The translations under genes and the position numbers were made by a program. From IMG/VR virus record IMGVR_UViG_3300042691_018653, positions 1-25,953 of that record: 25,953 nucleotides of DNA. One strand, 5' to 3'. The stretch comes from a virus. Positions 21,392 to 25,953 of the stretch are shown piece after piece (position 1 is the stretch's first letter; each line of letters starts with the position of its first letter). Below the pieces are notes generated by a model. It made no database searches and was not told the DNA's origin. It saw only the letters and a program-made list of their open reading frames with translations.

Positions 21392-21410
21392 CCACGGGAG
21401 GCACCCGTGG
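21392..21410 (+). promoter_or_regulatory. Hairpin enclosing Shine-Dalgarno and GTG start
   Basis: CCACGGG (21392-21398) and CCCGTGG (21404-21410) form a perfect 7-bp stem with an AGGCA loop. The GGGAGG ribosome-binding sequence spans stem and loop (21396-21401), and the GTG start (21407-21409) lies in the 3' arm, so folding would hide the start. Confidence 0.5.
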
Positions 21411-21727
21411 CCACCTACTCGACCGGCATCAGCGTCACCTGGGGCGGCGTCGCCTTTACGGAGGTGACTGCGGCGGCCCCTGTCTACGCCGGGGCTCCCA
21501 GCAAGGGACGCTCGGTCGTCTGGACCGACGACGCCGGCACCTGCAACGTCGAGTGCTACGGCGCTGCGAACGTCTCGGTAGCCGAGTACGGACTGCGCAA
21601 GCAGCTGGTCATCAGCGGCGGCGGCGTCAACTTGACGAGCTACGCAGTGTATCTGGGGTTCACGCAGACGCCGGAGCTCAACGGCGTCACCAGGTACACC
21701 GTGTCTTTTCGCCTCCTCGATGGGTGA
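21407..21727 (+). CDS. Second small tail protein
   Basis: A 106-residue strand-rich protein starting at GTG; the GGGAGG at 21396-21401 gives a 5-base spacer. It shows VTWGGVAFTEVTAAAPVYAG, the Trp-rich VVWTDDAGTCNVECYGAANV and LTSYAVYLGFTQTPELNGVT, compatible with a tail tube or minor tail subunit. No family is recognised. Position between the tube and chaperone genes suggests part of the tail. Its start is buried in a hairpin, which may keep its level low relative to the tube gene. Confidence 0.72.
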   Translation: MATYSTGISVTWGGVAFTEVTAAAPVYAGAPSKGRSVVWTDDAGTCNVECYGAANVSVAEYGLRKQLVISGGGVNLTSYAVYLGFTQTPELNGVTRYTVSFRLLDG

Positions 21728-21730
21728 TAC

Positions 21731-22075
21731 ATGCCGCTCTCCGCCGACGATCTCAAGAAAGCCTGCAGGCCGAACATCAAGACCCTGGACGTCCCTGGCC
21801 TCGGGGAAGTCTGCATCCGCGCGATGACCCTGCGCGACCGAGACAGCTACGAGAAGGCCTCGGTCGATTCCGGTGGCAAGCTCCCCGAGGACTTCCGATC
21901 ACAGTACCTGTCGCGGTGCCTGTGTGACGCCGACGGCAAGCTGTTGTTCCCGGGTCTGGACGGCGTCGAAACGCTGCAGGGGCTCGACGCGGCCATCGGC
22001 GCCAAGCTGTTCGACGTGGCGCTCAAGCACAACCGCATGACCGAGAAGGACATACAGGAACTGGCGGGAAACTGA
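21731..22075 (+). CDS. Tail assembly chaperone, G-like frame
   Basis: A 114-residue, acidic/basic helical protein just upstream of the tape measure region, in the slot of lambda gpG. It includes PGLGEVCIRAMTLRDRDSYE, a region seen in tail chaperones, and LQGLDAAIGAKLFDVALKHN. Its reading frame ends GCG GGA AAC TGA, and the last sense codons form a GGGAAAC slippery site. In known siphoviruses G and its frameshifted GT form hold the tape measure during tail-length determination. The start at ATG 21731 lies 3 bases after the preceding stop, with a weak ribosome-binding site. Confidence 0.88.
   Translation: MPLSADDLKKACRPNIKTLDVPGLGEVCIRAMTLRDRDSYEKASVDSGGKLPEDFRSQYLSRCLCDADGKLLFPGLDGVETLQGLDAAIGAKLFDVALKHNRMTEKDIQELAGN
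22066..22072 (+). promoter_or_regulatory. Programmed -1 frameshift slippery site GGGAAAC
   Basis: In the upstream frame this reads ..G GGA AAC before TGA, a canonical X XXY YYZ heptamer. Slipping back one base continues as CTG AAC GCC into the downstream chaperone frame without an intervening stop. Confidence 0.9.
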
Positions 22076-22374
22076 ACGCCCGGCCTGAGCGGCGCTTTGC
22101 GTTCCGCTTGGCCGGGCACCTGGGTATGACCGTCAGTGAATTGCTCGACAGGATGGACTCGGAGGAGTTCTCCGAATGGATTGCATTGGACCGTTACTTC
22201 GAACGCATCGGCGACCAGTGGATGCAGACCGGCATCATCGCGTCGGCGGTGCTGGCGCCGTACAGCAAGTCCACGCCTGACCCCAAGCGGCTCATTGGCC
22301 TAGACGATCACGTGCCAAGGCACCGAACACAGGATCTCGACGCGCTGCGAAGACTCAAGGCGGACCTGGGATGA
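22066..22374 (+). CDS. Tail assembly chaperone, T frame (made as -1 frameshift GT fusion)
   Basis: This frame has no well-placed start of its own (TTG 22108 and ATG 22126 lack good ribosome sites) and lies directly behind the slippery site. After slipping, translation adds about 100 residues (LNARPERRFAFRLAGHLGMT, ELLDRMDSEEFSEWIALDRY, FERIGDQWMQTG and a basic tail), giving a GT fusion of about 214 residues. The T portion is helical, with the short HLGMTVSELLDRMDSEEFSE stretch typical of T domains, and should contact the tape measure. Its stop overlaps the tape measure ATG. Confidence 0.85.
   Translation, partial: GKLNARPERRFAFRLAGHLGMTVSELLDRMDSEEFSEWIALDRYFERIGDQWMQTGIIASAVLAPYSKSTPDPKRLIGLDDHVPRHRTQDLDALRRLKADLG
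22078..22117 (+). promoter_or_regulatory. Frameshift-stimulating stem-loop
   Basis: GCCCGGCC (22078-22085) pairs perfectly with GGCCGGGC (22110-22117); inside, AGCGG (22088-22092) pairs with CCGCT (22104-22108). The stem begins 5 nt after the slippery heptamer, the usual spacer for -1 frameshifting. Confidence 0.8.
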
Positions 22375-24287
22375 GCACGGCACTTTCACTGGCGATGCAG
22401 ATTACGGCGAACACCGCTTCGCTCGCTGCGAGCGTGCGCGACGTGAACGCTCGTCTGGATTCGATGGGTCGAGCCGGCAAGCAGGCCGCCACAGACCTCG
22501 GCGTGCTCAAGACCATCGAGCTGTCGCGGGTCTTCGTGGCATCTGTAACAAGCGCCGCGAGCTCCTTTCAGAGTCTGGTGGTCGGCTCGGCGTCGGCCGT
22601 GGCGGCCATCGACGACCTGTCGAACCGTACCGGCGTATCCTCGACTGCACTGCAGGCCTACCAGTTCGCCGCTGATCAGTCAGGCGTCAGCATCGAGACG
22701 TTCGGTAAGAGCCTGCAAAAGCTGACGATCAACCTGGGCGAAGCTCAGACCGGAAACGCCTCAGCCATCAAGGCGTTCACCGACCTGGGTCTGTCGGTGC
22801 AGGAGCTCTCGACCCTCGAGCCCCAGGTGGCGTTCGAAAAGGTCGCGGCAGCGATTGCCGAGCTACCCAACCCCGCTCAGCAGGCCGCCGCCGCAGTCGG
22901 CCTGTTCGGCAAGAGCGGCATCGACCTCGTGCCTGTGTTTCAGGAGGGTGCTGGGTTCCTCAAGGAAATGCGCGAGGAGGCAGAGCGGCTCGGCACGGTC
23001 CTGTCCGAGGACCAGGTCGGTGCTCTCGCGGGACTCGACGACTCCATCGCCAAGGTGAGCTCAGCGTTCCGGGGGCTTACCGGACGGGTCGTCGCGGAAC
23101 TGGCACCGGCGCTGACGGCAGCGGCCGACCAGTTGTCCACTTTTCTTGGCAGCCTGGACGCCAGGGAAATTGTGGGTGGCCTGTCTGCCTCGCTCGGCAG
23201 CCTGACCGATGTTGCCTCTGGGCTAGGAAGTGCCTTTCAGCTGGTCGCCGCTGTGTTCACTCCCCTGGCGGAAACGGTGTTCCCGGTAGTCGCCACTACG
23301 CTGGGCTTCCTGGTGCGAAACATCGAAGGAGCGGCCCTGGGAGCCCTTCTGGCGGCAGGAGCCTACGCGGGGTACTCGCTCTCCGCCGTGACTGCTGCCG
23401 GGGCTACGGCGGCCTTTACGGCGGCCCTGCGTGGCCTGCTCGCCTCAACTGGCATTGGCCTGCTGGTGGTCATCCTGGGGGCGGCAGCCGGCGCATTCCT
23501 CGAGTGGGCGACCGCTGGCGATGCCGCCACGGCCGACGTGTCGGAGGCCATCGCGGAAAACAACGCCCGCATCGAGGAGCTGCGGCAGAACCTGCAGGAC
23601 GCGGCAGGGGACGCCTCTGAGCTCGGCAAGGAGCTGGCTACGGCGTTCAGGCTTCCCGCAGAGGTCACTGACCAGACGCTCGTCCAAGGCGTGGTGGACG
23701 AGGCTGGGCAGGCGTTCCGGCGTCTGGCGGCCGAGTATGGCCGGCTCGACCTCGTTCCGCAAGAACTGCTGGACGCCTGGGATGTCTTCAGGAATGACAT
23801 CGAGAACGCCAACGACGGCGCCAAGGATGCCGCCCTGGCGCAGCAGCTGATCGCTGACAGCGCCGGCGAGGTGCTGCGGATCACGCAGGACATCAGCAAC
23901 GCACGACAGCAAGAGAAGGACCGCATCGACGACGTGGTCGATGGGGTGCGGCGTGCCCAAGAGTTCGAAAAGCGGCTCAAGGAAGAGCAGCAGCGTCGAA
24001 TCGACGACATCAGCCGGAGGGAGCTCGAGGCCCAGGCCGACATTGAAAAACGCGTCGCCGAGGTCGAGGCGGAGCGTTTGAGTGGACTGCAGAAGCGGAT
24101 CAACGAACCGCTGCGCGTGTCGGACATCCGCACGAGCGAGGGCATCGGTCAGTTTCTTGCGCTAGCCACTGGCCGCGAAGATCCGTCTGTGCAGGAGGCT
24201 CGCCGGCAGACTGCTGAGCTCGAGGCGATGAATCGCAAGCTAGACGATTTGCGTGCCCAGAAGGTCGAAATCATGGGTGGCGCATGA
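22371..24287 (+). CDS. Tail tape measure protein
   Basis: A 638-residue protein fixing tail length; family scaling of about 1.5 angstrom per residue would predict a tail near 95 nm, typical of siphoviruses. Layout: N-terminal helical coil (LAASVRDVNARLDSMGRAGK), a TMP core (DLSNRTGVSSTALQAYQFAA, FGKSGIDLVPVFQEGAGFLK), a hydrophobic membrane-active region about 325-380 (LGALLAAGAYAGYSLSAVTA; GIGLLVVILGAAAGAFLEWA), then a long charged coiled coil about 525-610 (EKRLKEEQQRRIDDISRREL). No lysozyme or peptidase domain is visible. The start overlaps the T-frame stop (ATGA). Confidence 0.95.
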   Translation: MSTALSLAMQITANTASLAASVRDVNARLDSMGRAGKQAATDLGVLKTIELSRVFVASVTSAASSFQSLVVGSASAVAAIDDLSNRTGVSSTALQAYQFAADQSGVSIETFGKSLQKLTINLGEAQTGNASAIKAFTDLGLSVQELSTLEPQVAFEKVAAAIAELPNPAQQAAAAVGLFGKSGIDLVPVFQEGAGFLKEMREEAERLGTVLSEDQVGALAGLDDSIAKVSSAFRGLTGRVVAELAPALTAAADQLSTFLGSLDAREIVGGLSASLGSLTDVASGLGSAFQLVAAVFTPLAETVFPVVATTLGFLVRNIEGAALGALLAAGAYAGYSLSAVTAAGATAAFTAALRGLLASTGIGLLVVILGAAAGAFLEWATAGDAATADVSEAIAENNARIEELRQNLQDAAGDASELGKELATAFRLPAEVTDQTLVQGVVDEAGQAFRRLAAEYGRLDLVPQELLDAWDVFRNDIENANDGAKDAALAQQLIADSAGEVLRITQDISNARQQEKDRIDDVVDGVRRAQEFEKRLKEEQQRRIDDISRRELEAQADIEKRVAEVEAERLSGLQKRINEPLRVSDIRTSEGIGQFLALATGREDPSVQEARRQTAELEAMNRKLDDLRAQKVEIMGGA

Positions 24288-25156
24288 GCGTGGTGTCCTA
24301 CAGAGAAGTGCTGCCAAGGACGTTCCAGCATCGGCTGGGCGAGCCCCCGCGCGCCGGCACGAAGTGGGCCATCACCGTGTCGGAGCCGATCTCCCACCAA
24401 ACGGCGATCAACGCCATCGGTATCCTGCACGGCACCGCTCACCCAGAGTACAGCTACCTCGTCTGCACAGACGCTCAGGTGACGGAGCCCGACCGTCACC
24501 ACGTGGAGATTGCATACACCTTCGAGGTGGCCCCGCCAGGGTCGGAGGGCGGCCTTCAGCCCAACCCGCTGGCCCGTGCGGATGTGTGGGAGTTCTCCAC
24601 TGGCGGGTCGCAGGTGCCGTGCCTGACGTATTACGAGGGCAGCGGCAACGGCGATCAGAGACCGCTGGTCAACTCGGCCAACGACTACTTCGAAGGCCTG
24701 ACAGTCAATGAGGGCGAAGTCAGGCTGACAATCAGCGGCAACCGCCCTACGTTCCCCGCCGCCGTGGCGTCAGCGGTGACGAACGCGGTGAATAGCGGAC
24801 CGTTCCTGTTTGGCGCTGCACACCAGTGGTGTTGCGCCGGCATCACGGGCCGCCAAGCCAGCGAGGTGGTCAACGGCCTGGTCGTCAACTACTGGCAGGT
24901 CGGCGCGGAGCTTGTCTACAGGCGCTCAGGACATGACCTGCTCCTACCTGACGTCGGATGGCACTATGTCTCGGCAAGCAAGAAGTACCCAGTCACTGTC
25001 GTCGGTGATGACGGCCTGACCTACAGGGCATCGGCCCCCCAGCCGCTCAACGAAGACGGCACGCAGAAATCGGCCGGGAGTGCTCCAGACATTCTCACTC
25101 GACGCGTTTACCCGGAAGTCAATTTCACCACGTACTTCGGCGTTCCGCCGTTCTGA
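24284..25156 (+). CDS. Tail tip/distal tail protein-like
   Basis: A 290-residue strand-rich protein directly after the tape measure gene, where siphoviruses encode distal tail and tip proteins. Segments: RTFQHRLGEPPRAGTKWAIT, HPEYSYLVCTDAQVTEPDRH (Cys-containing), VWEFSTGGSQVPCLTYYEGS, WHYVSASKKYPVTVV, and SAPDILTRRVYPEVNFTTYF. The C-terminal GVPPF is compact. No family is recognised with certainty. An ATGA overlap with the tape measure fits one assembly module. Baseplate hub and tail-completion roles are both possible. Confidence 0.78.
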   Translation: MSVVSYREVLPRTFQHRLGEPPRAGTKWAITVSEPISHQTAINAIGILHGTAHPEYSYLVCTDAQVTEPDRHHVEIAYTFEVAPPGSEGGLQPNPLARADVWEFSTGGSQVPCLTYYEGSGNGDQRPLVNSANDYFEGLTVNEGEVRLTISGNRPTFPAAVASAVTNAVNSGPFLFGAAHQWCCAGITGRQASEVVNGLVVNYWQVGAELVYRRSGHDLLLPDVGWHYVSASKKYPVTVVGDDGLTYRASAPQPLNEDGTQKSAGSAPDILTRRVYPEVNFTTYFGVPPF

Positions 25157-25165
25157 GGACAGACC

Positions 25166-25534
25166 ATGGCCGACCTCACCTACTCCGTCCAGGCTCAACT
25201 GTCGAAGGGCTCACTCAACCACACGTTCAACGCGTCAGGGGTGACGGCAGACCTGTCTGCCACCGGCATCATCGCCACCACGCTCAACCTATCGACGGCC
25301 ACGACGGCAATCTCGACGGCGGCGCTCTCGAGCGTCGGGCTGTGCATGGCTCGGTCGCTCGCTACGAGCGAGACCCACGTGGTCACAATTGGCCGCCTGG
25401 ACGGCGCTACCCTCCATGGCTGTGTGTCTCTCCGTGCCGGGGAGGCAGCCGTGTTTCGGATGGCGCCAGGGAACTACGCCGCAAACGCCGCTGTCGCAGG
25501 CTCACGCTTGGTGCTCGCGATCACGGAGGGATGA
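25166..25534 (+). CDS. Small beta-rich tail-tip protein
   Basis: A 122-residue, Ala/Thr/Ser-rich protein (QAQLSKGSLNHTFNASGVTA; IATTLNLSTATTAISTAALS), with a compact end (GEAAVFRMAPGNYAANAAV). It resembles small phage virion proteins in which an outer beta sheet carries a regular polar-apolar pattern. It begins 9 bases after the previous stop, at ATG 25166. No enzymatic or receptor-binding motif is seen. Role as a tail-tip subunit is inferred from position. Confidence 0.7.
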   Translation: MADLTYSVQAQLSKGSLNHTFNASGVTADLSATGIIATTLNLSTATTAISTAALSSVGLCMARSLATSETHVVTIGRLDGATLHGCVSLRAGEAAVFRMAPGNYAANAAVAGSRLVLAITEG

Positions 25535-25535
25535 C

Positions 25536-25889
25536 GTGGCAGGCAAGCCAAACGGCCAGAACGACCGCAACGACCGGATCGTGTTCACGAGGTCGTCGGC
25601 GGAACGCATCTCCAAGGTCGTCCGACAGGTCGAGGCGGGGCCGCGTTCCAGTTCCGCGCTCGTCTACGGAGCTCACCTCGACGATGGCCCGTACATCCGC
25701 ATGGCGACCTTTACCGGGTCGTGGGCCAAAGACACGGCACGCGTGGTGACGCTCAGGAATCACACCGCCACCGTCTCGGCGCAGAACGTATTCGGCATCG
25801 CCGGCAGCACTGCCACCGGGGTTTACGACTGCTGCATAATTCGAGAAGGCACGGCCTGGTTCGCCATTCAGGGGGAGTGCGTCTCGTGA
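25536..25889 (+). CDS. Tail-region hypothetical protein
   Basis: A 117-residue protein starting at GTG 25536, one base after the previous stop, with GGAGG 6 bases upstream; CACG/CGTG (25522-25525 / 25535-25538) can fold with the ribosome site in the loop. It is strand-rich: IVFTRSSAERISKVVRQVEA, then SALVYGAHLDDGPYIRMATF, WAKDTARVVTLRNHTATVSA and GVYDCCIIREGTAWFAIQGE. The acidic/basic N-terminus and Cys-Cys pair are notable. It overlaps the following Cys-rich gene by GTGA. Probably virion-associated; no domain is recognised. Confidence 0.72.
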   Translation: MAGKPNGQNDRNDRIVFTRSSAERISKVVRQVEAGPRSSSALVYGAHLDDGPYIRMATFTGSWAKDTARVVTLRNHTATVSAQNVFGIAGSTATGVYDCCIIREGTAWFAIQGECVS

Positions 25890-25953
25890 AGGGTGGATTT
25901 GGGTGCTCGCCTTGCTGTGACCCGTGTCTGCCCTGCGAGCAGGAGTGCACGGA
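25886..25953 (+). CDS. Cys-rich tail-tip protein, 3' truncated
   Basis: Only the first 22 codons are in the window: a GTG start in a GTGA overlap, then KGGFGCSPCCDPCLPCEQEC, with 7 Cys in 20 residues. The CxxCCxxCxxC pattern could bind a metal or form disulfides. The GFGCSPCC opening is frequent, from memory, in tail-tip-associated proteins of aquatic phages. Too little is present to name it. Confidence 0.6.
   Translation, partial: MKGGFGCSPCCDPCLPCEQECT

Noticed and set aside
22108-22374. Independent small gene starting at TTG 22108
   Set aside because: No ribosome site is present; the start is inside the frameshift stem, and the -1 slip explains the frame better.
1-25953. Integrase, repressor, CRISPR array, tRNA or insertion sequence
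   Set aside because: None could be supported: no direct-repeat array, no tRNA-like cloverleaf noticed, and no transposase or integrase motifs in any convincing frame.

Overview
The window is a stretch of a tailed bacteriophage (Caudoviricetes) genome or prophage with siphovirus-type, HK97-like morphogenesis genes. Every gene I can support is on the + strand. The genes are tightly packed: most adjacent pairs overlap by 1 or 4 bases (ATGA, GTGA or TGATG junctions), and the longest non-coding gap is about 100 bases. The DNA is GC-rich; one sampled 60-base line in the portal gene is about two-thirds GC. The host is therefore probably a high-GC bacterium. The host phylum cannot be fixed from the sequence. 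An aquatic or planctomycete-like host is only a guess. No integrase, repressor, tRNA or CRISPR is visible, so lifestyle is undetermined.

Layout. (1) 1-3367, accessory and late-early block: a partial conserved hypothetical gene, two small helix-turn-helix-like proteins (327-665 and 2972-3367), a GNAT-like protein, a RusA Holliday-junction resolvase and two GT-A type glycosyltransferases. (2) 3429-6613, envelope-facing cassette: a small hypothetical protein, several small membrane proteins, a papain-fold cysteine peptidase with a complete Cys/His/Asn triad, an exported protein with a DnaJ-type CxxCxGxG knuckle, and a Kua/CarF/FAD4-family lipid desaturase carrying all eight family histidines. 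(3) 6613-10124, tail fibre and appendage block, ending in GDP-mannose 4,6-dehydratase. (4) 10132-11495, two HNH endonucleases; the second has several zinc knuckles and clearly lower GC. (5) 11600-17939, packaging and head: terS, terL, portal, prohead protease with an extra N-terminal domain, an Ogr-like zinc-finger protein, major capsid protein and a probable decoration protein, closed by a strong terminator-like hairpin. (6) 18023-18754, a third glycosyltransferase. (7) 18754-25953, head-tail connectors, tail tube genes, the two tail assembly chaperone frames joined by a predicted -1 frameshift, tape measure, and tail-tip genes running off the 3' end.

How the parts fit. The right-hand two thirds is a conventional HK97/lambda-like morphogenetic order. 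The left side and the insertions are the unusual part. Three predicted glycosyltransferases plus Gmd suggest modification of virion or host glycans. The 3429-6613 cassette pairs a papain-like peptidase and small membrane proteins (lysis candidates) with a membrane-lipid desaturase homologue, which is the most unexpected gene here. Several translation starts lie in or beside perfect hairpins that put the Shine-Dalgarno sequence in the loop or stem. A GGGAAAC slippery heptamer followed after 5 nt by a long GC stem links the two tail chaperone frames.
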